Made by a program: the position numbers and the translations under genes. DNA of 64,000 nt from positions 11,038,501-11,102,500 of the forward strand of contig CM062215.1 of NCBI GenBank assembly GCA_031216445.1, in the 5' to 3' direction. The stretch comes from Lateolabrax maculatus. Taxonomy: Eukaryota; Chordata; Actinopteri; Acropomatiformes; Lateolabracidae. The notes under the pieces were generated by a model that ran no database searches, was not told where the DNA came from, and saw only the letters and a list, made by a program, of their open reading frames with translations. Below are positions 36,629 to 47,839 of this stretch, one piece after another (position 1 is the stretch's first letter; the number at the start of each line of letters is the position of its first letter).

Positions 36629-38055
36629 ATGACATACAGGACGGTGGTGATGTACATGGAGATTGGCTGCTTTGTGTCCTGCCTGTGTGGCTGGATCCTG
36701 GTGTGTTCCACTCTTCCAACAGAGTACTGGACCTTCTCCGAGGTGGGCAGCGTCGTGCTGACTACATCCAACTACTACTCCAACCTTTGGAGGGACTGCA
36801 TCTCAGACACCACGGGGGTGTCTGACTGCAAGGATTACCCCTCCATGCTGGCCCTGCCTGGTAGGATACTACAAAAACAATCCTCTAATTCTTTAATTAA
36901 ACTTAAATTCAGTTGAAAATATTTAGGGACTGTGTGAAAATTACTTTTTTGACCCCCTTACCCACTAATAATTTTCATACTGTCCCTTAATGAATTTGGT
37001 TCCAGTTAAAAGTCTTGCAGTGACAAACATTTCCTGTTTAGATAACACAGCACAGTAAGAGGCACTAATTAATAGAAATCCTCTAAGGTAAAGGGCTTTA
37101 AATGTTGTAATGGTACGTTTAACAGACTCATTTAGCTACATTTAAGTTTCACTATTTTTCTTCCAGCCTTCCTACACGCCTGCAGAGCGCTCGCTGTCTG
37201 CGCCGTCATCACCGGCTTCTTTGGAGGCGTCCTCACACTCATAGGGATGAAATGCACTAAAATAGGTGGATCAGAGATCGCCAATGCCAGGGTGACTTTT
37301 GCAGGTGGTATAACCTACCTGGTTTCAGGTAAAGAAAACATTTTTCAAGAGCATCAAACTTGTGAGAATGTTGTCAAGAAGTTTAAAGTAAGGTATTTTG
37401 TTTCTGTCAGGATTCTGTGGTATGATCACCTACTCATGGTGGGCCAACAAAGTCGTCTCAGAATACTTGGATCCAAATTTCAGAGAACAGAAGTGAGTAC
37501 TTTTGAAGCAGTATGATTATTATTACAAGGTCCCTGAAAGTGATATTTAAAAACAGGGATGAAGGAGAGCAGGAAAACAAACCATAACTCCTGATATATC
37601 TCAATACTTGGTGTTCAGATATGAACTTGGAGCTGCAGTTTTCATTGGCTGGGGAGGCTCCACCCTTCTCCTCTCTGGAGGGACGGTGCTGAGTTACTTC
37701 TCTGGAAAAGAAGGTTTACCATCAACGTAAATATAAAACTATTTATATTTCTGACTGTGACTACCTGTTTTGTGGACCATGTCAAAGCCAAAAAACAGTA
37801 TCTGCATGAGTAGATAAACAGATATAAATAACCTCACCATGCATCTCCTGTTTCAACTATGTCAACAGTTCTCTAAAAACACCACGGAGACCAGCCAGTT
37901 ACGTCACCGCCCGGACCAGACGGACCTACATGATGCCGGCCATGTCGTCCAGATTGAATCTGGGGCCGCCGCTGTTTTATGAAGGCAGGACGAGCCGAAC
38001 AACCAGAGCGACAACCAAGGCCGGTCCGAACTACAGCAGGGACAGCTTTGTCTGA
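36629..38055 (+). CDS. Claudin-10-like, young triplet copy A
   Basis: Exons: 36629-36860, 37167-37328, 37411-37492, 37619-37726 and 37869-38055, giving 256 residues. It starts MTYRTVVMYM and carries the claudin signature (Trp34, NLW 52-54, Cys57, Cys67). Exon 2 encodes the GMKCTKIGG motif shared with claudin-10b. The tail is rich in Arg (PRRPASYVTARTRR) and ends DSFV, a class I PDZ ligand pattern. Copy-specific ECL1 residues are Phe36, Val39, Gly40 and Asn48. Copy-specific ECL2 residues are Val147, Tyr150, Pro153 and Asn154. Intron 1 is 306 bp, shorter than in the sister copies by about 470 bp. The 3' flank carries a TTAGCTTAGC repeat and AATAAA at 38513. By family knowledge it is a tight-junction pore former; substrate ion selectivity cannot be read off safely. 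Confidence 0.92.
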
Positions 38056-38097
38056 GCAACAGGGGAACTCTTTAAAGACTTTACAGGAGCACTTCGA

Positions 38098-38300
38098 CAT
38101 TGTGGGAACTACACTTATTCGCTTTCTTGCCGAGAATGAGACGAGAAGATCAATATCGCTCTTGTGTGTTTGTGTTCAATATGAAGGTAGAGCCAGCCCT
38201 CGGTTAGCTTAGCTTAGCATAAAGACTGGAAGCAAGGGGAAACAGCTAGCCCAGCTTGCCCCCTCTAAAATTCACTAATTAAGACGTTACATCTGGTTTG
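38098..38300. repeat. TTAGCTTAGC-family teleost repeat, unit 1
   Basis: Runs from ATTGTGGGAACTACACTTAT through GGTTAGCTTAGCTTAGCATA and GACTGGAAGCAAGGGGAAAC. Matching copies occur at about 41971-42175 and 46430-46650 in the next units, with diverged copies at 33890 and 23495. I recognise it as a widespread fish interspersed repeat. Confidence 0.6.
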
Positions 38301-38784
38301 TTTGATCTGTATAAAAAAGGTGGGAAAATGCAAATTTGTGATTTTGCTTACTGTTTTGTGTGACACTATGTCTTGGCGAGAGACCACTACCACCTAACTA
38401 CAAAATCATTTATTAGTTAGTTAGCTTTAGTGGTGCTGGCAGGCAAGTTTTCTTACCTTCAGACAGAGCCAGGCAAGCTGTTTATCCCTATCCCTACCAA
38501 AGCTGCTATGAAAATAAACCATGGAAAAACAATGGCTTCTAACTTCTGTGTTTATTTTCCTAAACGTACCTAAAGAACGAGCTCTGACAAAGACATTTGT
38601 TTTGAATAAGTATATGATGTGTTTGTTTGTGAGCCTAATGTTCTAACTAAATATGGTTTTATCAGCTTGATACTTTATGACTTTTATATTTATGCTACAG
38701 TAAACATTTTTCTTTTGCTGTAAATAGCTGTCAGATGTGTTAAATACAATGGATTTTCATTATCTCTGTATCTTTGATTAGTGC

Positions 38785-39407
38785 TAATCGGAATCGGAAT
38801 CGGGTTTATTGCCAAGTAGGTTTTCACATACAAGGAATTTGCTGTGGTGTATTGGTGCGTAACAAGTACAGACAAGACAAGTAGTGCAAGGTGCAAGGGT
38901 AAGCATAAATATTGTAATTTAAAGTTATAGAGTACTAGTGCTAAGTAGTAGTAAGTATAATTAACAGTACAGAATATGAAAAAAATATTACTAAATATGT
39001 GCAATATATCTTTTGTAGATGATAATGAATAAATGAATAAAACTAAAACTTTGAGGAATGTGCAAAATATTGTCCAGGGAATGTGTACGGTTTAAGTATA
39101 AACTGTAGTCCACAAGTGTGCGTTAATGTAACGTGTAGTGTCTGTTTGGGGAGGGGATAAGGGTCTGTGTCAATGGGGGTCCCGGGCCTTGTTGATCAGG
39201 CCAGCTGCAGAACGGGAAGAAACTGTTCTTGTGGCGAGAGGTTTTAGTCCTGATGGACTGCAGCCTCCTGCCAGAGGGGAGAGTCTCAAACCGTTTGTGT
39301 CCAGGGTGGGAGGGGTCGGCCACAATCTTCCCTGCACGCCTCCGGGTCCTGGAGGTGTACAGGTCCTGGAGAGATGGTAGATTGCAGCCAGTATGCATAA
39401 AACATAA
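38785..39407 (-). mobile_element. 5'-truncated LINE fragment, unit 2
   Basis: Minus-strand reading 39398-39123 encodes a C-terminal-like segment with DPSHPGH, LPSGRR and SIRTKTSRHKNSFFP, phrases I associate with the end of fish LINE ORFs. About 300 bp further on the minus strand the element ends GGCAATAAACCCGATTCCG followed by GATTCC repeats, a typical LINE 3' end. It is absent at the equivalent point of the preceding unit (about 36195). Clade assignment is uncertain. Confidence 0.65.
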
Positions 39408-40017
39408 CAGTATGTTTTATGCAGTACAACCTCTCCAAATTCTGAATAAGTTTATTTCAATTTCTGTTATTGGGGTTCTTGGTCTGTATATTTTTTTGGA
39501 CTGTACATTTTTTGGCAAATAAAAAGAAATATATATATATATATATTTCCTTATTAGGTGTAATCCCAATGCTTTATGGTAATTTCAGTATTTTCTCACC
39601 TTCACCAAATGTGAAAGCCTAGTTTATGGCAAAGGGGAGGATAACCATTTAGATACTTATCTACATTCGGGTTCGAATGAGGTCAGAAAAGAAGAAAAAA
39701 GTATTTTAAATTGGTTGATTTTGCAACAATGAGGGAGGAAAAAAAACAAGGGTAAACTACAATGGTAGCATTATCCAGCAAGACGTAATCCTTCACCATT
39801 TTTCTGCCTGATTACTGGGAATCTGAAGGATGCTTACTGGGCAAAGCCATCACAAAGATAAGATGAAATACACTGCTGGTGTGACACCCACACATCAACA
39901 AAAACATACAGGAAAAGTTTAGTCCAGTGTCCCACAGTGACAAGTTGTTGAACCGTGGACGTTACGCTCTATATCTAACAGATCCTCATAGTTTCTGCTT
40001 GAGGAACAGCACTCACC

Positions 40018-41928
40018 ATGAATAACAGGACGGTGGTGATGTACATGGAGATTGGCTGCTTCGTGTCCTGCCTGTGCGGCTGGATCCTGGTGTGTTCCAC
40101 TCTTCCCACAGAGTACTGGACCATCTCCGAAGATTTCACCGTCGTGCTGACTACCACCAGCTACTACTCCAACCTTTGGAGGGACTGCGTCTCAGACTCC
40201 ACGGGGGTGTCTGACTGCAAGGAGTACCCCTCCATGCTGGCCCTGCCTGGTAGGATACTACAAAAACAATCCTCTAATTCTTTAATTAAACTTAAATTCA
40301 GTTGAAAATATTTAGGGACTGTGTGAAAATTATTGCGGTGGGGAGGGGGGCTGAATCATATATTTAATTTATAAAAAAGCAAAAACATTATCAATATTTT
40401 CTTTGGACCCTTCGCTTGACTTAAAAAAAAAAAGGGGCCAATATTAAAAAATAATATATTTATGGAAAACATAACAAAATGTTGGATATTCCAGCCACTC
40501 TCTATTTTTGAAAAAACAGCTGCTAAATAAAGCTATATACTATATATACAGCCACAGAATGAGTCAACCAGTAACAGGCGGCAGCTCTGTGGCTACCAAT
40601 AAATATTTTCCACCCAACTTTATAAATATATATACAAATTAGCCTTATATGTATGAGATCAGATGTCTGACAGTCCCTCAAATCAACTACATGATGCTTT
40701 AGTCACATGGCCAGGTATGTTGGAGATGTTTCTTCCAGAGAACTTTAATAAAATACTTCCCTCCCTTAAACAAACAAACAAAAAAAAAACCTGCTGCTTT
40801 TTTTGGCCCCCTCATCAACTAATAATTTTCATACTGTCCCTTAATGAATTTGGTTCCAGTTAAAAGTCTTGCAGTGACAAACATTTCCTGTTTAGATAAC
40901 ACAGCACAGTAAGAGGCACTAATTAATAGAAATCCTCTAAGGTAAAGGGCTTTAAATGTTGTAATGCTACATTTAACAGACTCATTTAGCTACATTTAAG
41001 TTTCACTATTTTTCTTCCAGCCTTCCTACACGCCTGCAGAGCGCTCGCTGTCTGCGCCGTCATCACCGGCTTCTTTGGAGGCGTCCTCACACTCATAGGG
41101 ATGAAATGCACTAAAATAGGTGGATCAGAGATTGCCAATGCCAGGGTGACTTTTGCAGGTGGTATAACCTACCTGGTTTCAGGTAAAGAAAACATTTTTC
41201 AAGAGCATCAAACTTGTAAGAATGTTGTCAAGAAGTTTAAAGTAAGGTATTTTGTTTCTGTCAGGATTCTGTGGTATGATCACCTACTCATGGTGGGCCA
41301 ACAAAGTCATCTCAGAATTCTTGGATCTACGCTTCAGAGAACAGAAGTGAGTACTTTTGAAGCAGTATGATTATTATTACAAGGTCCCTGAAAGTGATAT
41401 TTAAAAACAGGGATGAAGGAGAGCAGGAAAACAAACCATAACTCCCGATATATGTCAATACTTGGTGTTCAGATATGAACTTGGAGCTGCAGTTTTCATT
41501 GGCTGGGGAGGCTCCATCCTTCTCCTCTCTGGAGGGACGGTGCTGAGTTACTTCTCTGGAAAAGAAGGTTTACCATTAACGTAAATATAAAACCTCTTAC
41601 CTTTTAGCCTATTATTTATATTTCTGACTGTGACTACCTGTTTTGTGGACCATGTCAAAGCCAAACAACAGTACCTGCATGAGTAGATAAACAGATATAA
41701 ATAACCTCACCATGCATCTCCTGTTTCAACTATGTCAACAGTTCTCTAAAAACCCCACGGAGACCAGCCAGTTACGTCACCGCCCGGACCAGACGGACCT
41801 ACATGATGCCGGCCATGTCGTCCAGATTGAATCTGGGGCCGCCGCTGTTTTATGAAGGCAGGACGAGCCGAACAACCAGAGCGACAACCAAGGCCGGTCC
41901 GAACTACAGCAGGGACAGCTTTGTCTGA
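40018..41928 (+). CDS. Claudin-10-like, young triplet copy B
   Basis: Exons: 40018-40249, 41021-41182, 41265-41346, 41473-41580 and 41742-41928, giving 256 residues. Same exon sizes as copy A (232, 162, 82, 108 and 187 nt). The N-terminus is MNNRTVVMYM. Exon 2 differs from copy A by one silent base. ECL1 has Ile36, Asp39, Phe40, Thr41, Thr47 and Ser48, so it gains an acidic residue at position 39 relative to A and C. ECL2 has Ile147, Phe150, Leu153 and Arg154. The tail is almost identical to copy A and ends DSFV. Intron 1 is 771 bp and contains the segment missing in copy A. AATAAA at 42378 is a candidate poly(A) signal. Confidence 0.92.
40334..40806. repeat. Intron-1 segment present in copies B and C, absent from A
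   Basis: About 470 bp with no coding potential, matching about 44783-45265 in copy C. Copy A goes directly from GTGTGAAAATTAC to TTTTTTGACCCC. I cannot tell insertion from deletion without an outgroup. Confidence 0.6.
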
Positions 41929-42639
41929 GCAACAGGGGAACTCTTTAAAGACTTTACAGGAGCACTTCGACATTGTGGGAACTACACTTATTCGCTTTCT
42001 TGCAGAGAATGAAACGAGAAGATCAATACCGCTCTTGTGTGTTTGTGTTCAATATGAAGGTAGAGCCAGACCTCGGTTAGCTTAGCTTAGCATAAAGACT
42101 GGAAGCAAGGGGAAACAGCTAGCCCAGCTTGCCCCCTCTAAAATTCACTAATTAAGACGTTACATCTGGTCTGTATAAAAAAAGGTGGAAAAATGCCAAT
42201 TTGTGATTTTGCTTACTGTTTTGTGTGAGACTATGTCTTGGCGAGAGACCACTACCACCTAACTACAAAGTCATTTATTAGTTAGTTAGCTTTAGTGGTG
42301 CTGGCAGGCAAGTTTTCTTACCTTCAGACAGAGCCAGGCAAGCTGTTTATCCCTATCCCTACCAAAGCTGCTATGAAAATAAACCATGGAAAAACAATGG
42401 CTTCTATCTTCTGTGTTTATTTTCCTAAACGTACCTAAAGAACGACCTCTGACAAAGACATTTGTTTTGAATAAGTATATGATGTGTTTGTTTGTGAGCC
42501 TAATGTTCTAACTAAATATGGTTTTATCAGCTTGATACTTTATGACTTTTATATTTATGCTACAGTAAACATTTTTCTTTTGCTGTAAATAGCTGTCAGA
42601 TGTGTTAAATACAATGGATTTTCATTATCTCTGTAGTGT

Positions 42640-43859
42640 TAATCGGAATCTGAATCGGAATTGGGTTTATTGCCAAGTAGGTTTTCACATACAAGGAATT
42701 TGCTGTGGTGTATTGGTGCGTAACAAGTGTGATGGAAATCTTAGAGCTGGATCACTCTAACAAGTAGTTTCAGGAGACCGGGATGTCTTACACAGGAATA
42801 TTTATTGAAACTCGATCGAGGAGAAAAGGGAAACACCCTGTGTGAATCACAGCGTACTGCTACCCAAATCTGAAGATGGTGTCCTGAAACTCAGTATTTA
42901 ACCCTCCCCAGAACTGATTCTGCTATATCCAAATAGGGTTATTCCTAACTCAGTCTGTCATGTGTGATGACTCTATTGGATATCAGATCCAAACAAGGAA
43001 AGACGTCAACCATTGCTGTCCTAGCAACAGCATCACCTCTCTACAGTCTCTCTTATTCAGCGTCAACAACCAGGCGCCAGCCTGTTGTGTCTAAACCTGA
43101 AAACAGAAGATATCTAGCTGACCGTGGTCTACTAGAGGCCAGAGCCAACTCGGCCTTGTCTGGCACACAGAATGAGACAGGCGAACAGAGACAGACAGTT
43201 GACCTGACCTGTGAAGCACTGTCTTAAGTTACCTTTAACCTACAAGAGGGAAGTTTAACATACAAGAAGGAAAATTCCTTCACAACAAGTACAGACAGTA
43301 CAGACAAGTACAGACAAGACAAGACAAGTATAGTAATTTAAAGTTCTAGAGTACTAGTGCTAAGTAGTAGTAAGTATAATTAACAGTACAGAATATGAAA
43401 AAACTATTACTAAATATGTGCAATATATCTTTTGTAGATGATAATGAATAAATTAATAAAACTAAAACTTTGAGGAATGTGCAAAATATTGTCCAGGGAA
43501 TGTGTACGGTTTAAGTATAAACTGTAGTCCACAAGTGTGCGTTAATGTAACGCATTACGCCGGGGGTCTGTGCGTTAATGTAACACGTAGTGTCTGTTTG
43601 GGGAGGGGATAAGGGTCTGTGTCAATGGGGGTCCCGGGCCTTGTTGATCAGGCCAGCTGCAGAACGGGAAGAAACTGTTCTTGTGGCGAGAGGTTTTAGT
43701 CCTGATGGACCGCAGCCTCCTGCCAGAGGGGAGAGTCTCAAACCGTTTGTGTCCAGGGTGGGAGGGGTCGGCCACAATCTTCCCTGCACGCCTCCGGGTC
43801 CTGGAGGTGTACAGGTCCTGGAGAGATGGTAGATTGCAGCCAGTATGCATAAAACATAA
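42640..43859 (-). mobile_element. LINE fragment, unit 3, interrupted by a solo LTR
   Basis: Same fragment as 38785-39407, with 42728-43284 inserted into it. The minus-strand C-terminal-like ORF is at 43850-43575. Confidence 0.65.
42728..43284. mobile_element. Solo LTR of an LTR retrotransposon
   Basis: The 557-bp insert begins TGTGATGG and ends CCTTCACA (TG...CA termini) and is flanked by the direct repeat ACAAG at 42723-42727 and 43285-43289. The equivalent point of unit 2 reads GTAACAAGTACAG, an exact empty site. One LTR with TG/CA ends and a 5-bp target duplication is the expected scar of LTR-LTR recombination. There is no internal gag-pol sequence. Orientation and family are not determined. 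Confidence 0.75.
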
Positions 43860-44466
43860 CAGTATGTTTTATGCAGTACAACCTCTCCAAATTCTGAATA
43901 AGTCTATTTCAATGTCTGTTATTGGGGTTCTTGGTCTGTATATTTTTTTGGACTGTACATTTTTTGGCAAATAAAAAGAAATATATATATATATATATTT
44001 CCTTATTAGGTGTAATCCCAATGCTTTATGGTAATTTCAGTATTTTCTCACCTTCACCAAATGTGAAAGCCCAGTTTATGGCAAAGGGGAGGATAACCAT
44101 TTAGATACTTATCTACATTCGGGTTCTAATGACGTCAGAAAATAAGAAAAAAGTATTTTAAATTGATTGATTTGCAACAATGAGGGAGAAAAAAAAAAGG
44201 GTTATATACAATGGTAGCATTATCCAGCAAAATGTAATCCTTCACCATTTTTCTGCCTGATTACTGGGAATCTGAAGGATGCTTACTGGGCAAAGCCATC
44301 ACAAAGATAAAATGTGATACACTGCTGGTGTGATACCCACACATCAACAAAAACATACAGGGAAAGTTTGGTCCAGTGTCCCACAGTGACAAGTTGTTGA
44401 ACCGTGGACGTTACGCTCTATATCTAACAGATCCTCATAGTTTCTGCTTGAGGAACAGCACTCACC

Positions 44467-46387
44467 ATGAATAACAGGATGGCGGTGATGTACATGGAGA
44501 TTGGCTGCTTCGTGTCCTGCCTGTGCGGCTGGATCCTGGTGTGTTCCACTCTTCCCACAGAGTACTGGAGCATCTCTGAAGGTTCCACCGCCGTGCTGAC
44601 TACGTCCACCTACTACTTCAACCTATGGAGGGACTGCGTCTCAGACTCCACGGGGGTGACTGACTGCAAGGAGTACCCCTCCATGCTGGCCCTGCCTGGT
44701 AGGATACTACAAAAACAATCCTCTAATTCTTTAATTAAACTTAAATTCAGTTGAAAATATTTAGGGACTGTGTGAAAATTATTGGGGTGGGGAGGGGGGC
44801 TGAATCATATATTTAATTTATAAAAAAGCAAAAGCATTATCAATATTTTTTTTGGACCCTCGGCTTGACTTAAAAAAAAAAAAAAAAAACAAGGGCCAAT
44901 ATTAAAAAATAATATATTTATGGAAAACATAACAAAATGTTGGATATTCCAGCCACTCTCTATTTTTGAATAAACAGCTGCTAAATAAAGCTATATACTA
45001 TATATACAGCCACAGAATGAGTCAACCAGTAACAGGCGGCAGCTCTGTGGCTACCAATAAATATTTTCCACCCAACTTTATAAAAATATATATAAATTAG
45101 CCTTATATGTATGAGATCAGATGTCTGACAGTCCCTCAAATCAACTACATGATGCTTTAGTCACATGGCCAGGTATGTTGGAGATGTTTCTTCCAGAGAA
45201 CTTTAATAAAATACTTCCCTCCCTTAAACAAACAACAACAAAAAAAAACCTGCTGCCTTTATTGACCCCCTCACCAACTAATAATTTTCATACTGTCCCT
45301 TAATGAATTTGGTTCCAGTTAAAAGTCTTGCAGTGACAAACATTTCCTGTTTAGATAACACAGCACAGTAAGAGGCACTAATTAATAGAAATCCTCTAAG
45401 GTAAAGGGCTTTAAATGTTGTAATGCTACATTTAACAGACTCATTTAGCTACATTTAAGTTTCACTATTTTTCTTCCAGCCTTCCTACACGCCTGCAGAG
45501 CGCTCGCTGTCTGCGCCGTCATCACCGGCTTCTTTGGAGGCGTCCTCACACTCATAGGGATGAAATGCACTAAAATAGGTGGATCAGAGATTGCCAATGC
45601 CAGGGTGACTTTTGCAGGTGGTATAACCTACCTGGTTTCAGGTAAAGAAAACATTTTTCAAGAGCATCAAACTTGTGAGAATGTTGTCAAGAAGTTTAAA
45701 GTAAGGTATTTTGTTTCTGTCAGGATTCTGTGGTATGATCACCTACTCATGGTGGGCCAACAAAATCATCTTAGAATTCTTGGATCCACATTTCATGGAA
45801 CAGAAGTGAGTACTTTTGAAGCAGTATGATTATTATTACAAGGTCCCTGAAAGTGATATTTAAAAACAGGGATGAAGGAGAGCAGGAAAACAAACCATAA
45901 CTCCCGATATATGTCAATACTTGGTGTTCAGATATGAACTTGGAGCTGCAGTTTTCATTGGCTGGGGAGGCTCCATCCTTCTCCTCTCTGGAGGGACGGT
46001 GCTGAGTTACTTCTCTGGAAAAGAAGGTTTACCATTAACGTAAATATAAAACCTCTTATCTTTTAGCCTATTATTTATATTTCTGACTGTGACTACCTGT
46101 TTTGTGGACCATGTCAAAGCCAAAAAACAGTATCTGCATGAGTAGATAAACAGATATAAATAACCTCACCATGCATCTCCTGTTTCAACTATGTCAACAG
46201 TTCTCTAAAAACCCCACGGAGACCAGCCAGTTACGTCACCGCCCGGACCAGACGGACCTACATGATGCCGGCCATGTCGTCCAGATTGAATGTGGGGCCG
46301 CCGCTGTTTTATGAAGGCAGGACGAGCCGAACAACCAGAGCGACAACCAAGGCCGGTCCGAACTACAGCAGGGACAGCTTTGTCTGA
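44467..46387 (+). CDS. Claudin-10-like, young triplet copy C
   Basis: Exons: 44467-44698, 45480-45641, 45724-45805, 45932-46039 and 46201-46387, giving 256 residues. It starts MNNRMAVMYM. Exon 2 is identical to copy B. ECL1 differs from copy B at residues 35, 39, 40, 42, 47, 48, 51 and 65 (for example Ser35, Gly39, Ser40, Ala42, Phe51, Thr65). ECL2 carries Ile146, Leu148, His154 and Met156. Exon 5 differs by one residue (Leu to Val in the NLGPP segment). All splice sites match the sister copies. AATAAA at 46848 is a candidate poly(A) signal. Confidence 0.92.
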
Positions 46388-47119
46388 GCAACAGGGGAAC
46401 TCTTTAAAGACTTTACAGGAGCACTTCGACATTGTGGGAACTACACTTATTCGCTTTCTTGCCGAGAATGAGACGAGAAGATCAATACCGCTCTTGTGTG
46501 TTTGTGTTCAATATGAAGGTAGAGCCAGCCCTCGGTTAGCTTAGCTTAGCATAAAGACTGGAAGCAAGGGGAAACAGCTAGCCCGGCTTGCCCCCTCTAA
46601 AATTCACTAATTAAGACGTTACGTCTGGTTTGTTTGATCTGTATAAAAAAAAATGTGGAAAAATGCCAGTTTGTGATTTTGCTTACTGTTTTGTGTGACA
46701 CTATGTCTTGGCGAGAGACCACTACCACCTAACTACAAAATCATTTATTAGTTAGTTAGCTTTAGTGGTGCTGGCAGGCAAGTTTTCTTACCTTCAGACA
46801 GAGCCAGGCAAGCTGTTTATCCCTATCCCTACCAAAGCTGCTATGAAAATAAACCATGAAAAAACAATGGCTTCTAACTTCTGTGTTTATTTTCCTAAAC
46901 GTACCTAAAGAACGAGCTCTGACAAAGACATTTGTTTTGAATAAGTATATGATGTGTTTGTTTGGGAGCCTAATGTTCTAACTAAATATGGTTTTATCAG
47001 CTTGATACTTTATGACTTTTATATTTATGCTACAGTAAACATTTTTCTTTTGCTGTAAATAGCTGTCAGATGTGTTAAATACAATGGATTTTCATTATCT
47101 CTGTATCTTTGATTAGTGT

Positions 47120-47741
47120 TAATCGGAATCGGAATCGGGTTTATTGCCAAGTAGGTTTTCACATACAAGGAATTTGCTGTGGTGTATTGGTGCGTAACAG
47201 TACAGACAAGACAAGTAGTGCAAGGTGCAAGGGTAAGCATAAATATAGTAATTTAAAGTTCTAGAGTACTAGTGCTAAGTAGTAGTAAGTATAATTAACA
47301 GTACAGAATATGAAAAAAATATTACTAAATATGTGCAATATATCTTTTGTAGATGATAATGAATAAATGAATAAAACTAAAACTTTGAGGAATGTGCAAA
47401 ATATTGTCCAGGGAATGTGTACGGTTTAAGTATAAACTGTAGTTCACAAGTGTGCGTTAATGTAACGTGTAGTGTCTGTTTGGGGAGGGGATAAGGGTCT
47501 GTGTCAATGGGGGTCCCGGGCCTTGTTGATCAGGCCAGCTGCAGAACGGGAAGAAACTGTTCTTGTGGCGAGAGGTTTTAGTCCTGATGGACTGCAGCCT
47601 CCTGCCAGAGGGGAGAGTCTCAAACCGTTTGTGTCCAGGGTGGGAGGGGTCGGCCACAATCTTCCCTGCACGCCTCCGGGTCCTGGAGGTGTACAGGTCC
47701 TGGAGAGATGGTAGATTGCAGCCAGTATGCATAAAACATAA
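47120..47741 (-). mobile_element. LINE fragment, partial unit 4
   Basis: Third copy of the co-amplified LINE fragment, uninterrupted, with the same ORF end on the minus strand at 47732-47457. It is followed by a longer AT microsatellite (about 47863-47888) than in the other units. Confidence 0.65.
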
Positions 47742-47839
47742 CAGTATGTTTTATGCAGTACAACCTCTCCAAATTCTGAATAAGTTTATTTCAATTTCTG
47801 TTATTGGGGTTCTTGGTCTGCATATTTTTTTGGACTGTA

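Larger units (their letters stand above)
38056..40017. other. Spacer between young claudin copies A and B
   Basis: Holds the copy A 3' UTR, the TTAGCTTAGC-family repeat (38098-38300), the unit boundary at 38493, AATAAA at 38513, the LINE fragment (38785-39407), a short AT microsatellite near 39533 and the copy B 5' flank with TATATC about 45 bp before the ATG. No other gene seen. Confidence 0.7.
41929..44466. other. Spacer between young claudin copies B and C
   Basis: Holds the copy B 3' UTR, the TTAGCTTAGC-family repeat, the unit boundary at 42359, a LINE fragment interrupted by a solo LTR, an AT microsatellite at about 43981-43999 and the copy C 5' flank. No independent gene. Confidence 0.7.

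Noticed and set aside
37873..38100. 75-codon minus-strand frames conserved in all three claudin copies
   Set aside because: They are antisense to claudin exon 5. Conservation follows from the young duplication.
39123..39398. Repeated 91-codon minus-strand frames as possible conserved small proteins
   Set aside because: They recur with each tandem unit and match the end of a LINE ORF followed by a LINE 3' tail, so they are transposon remnants.
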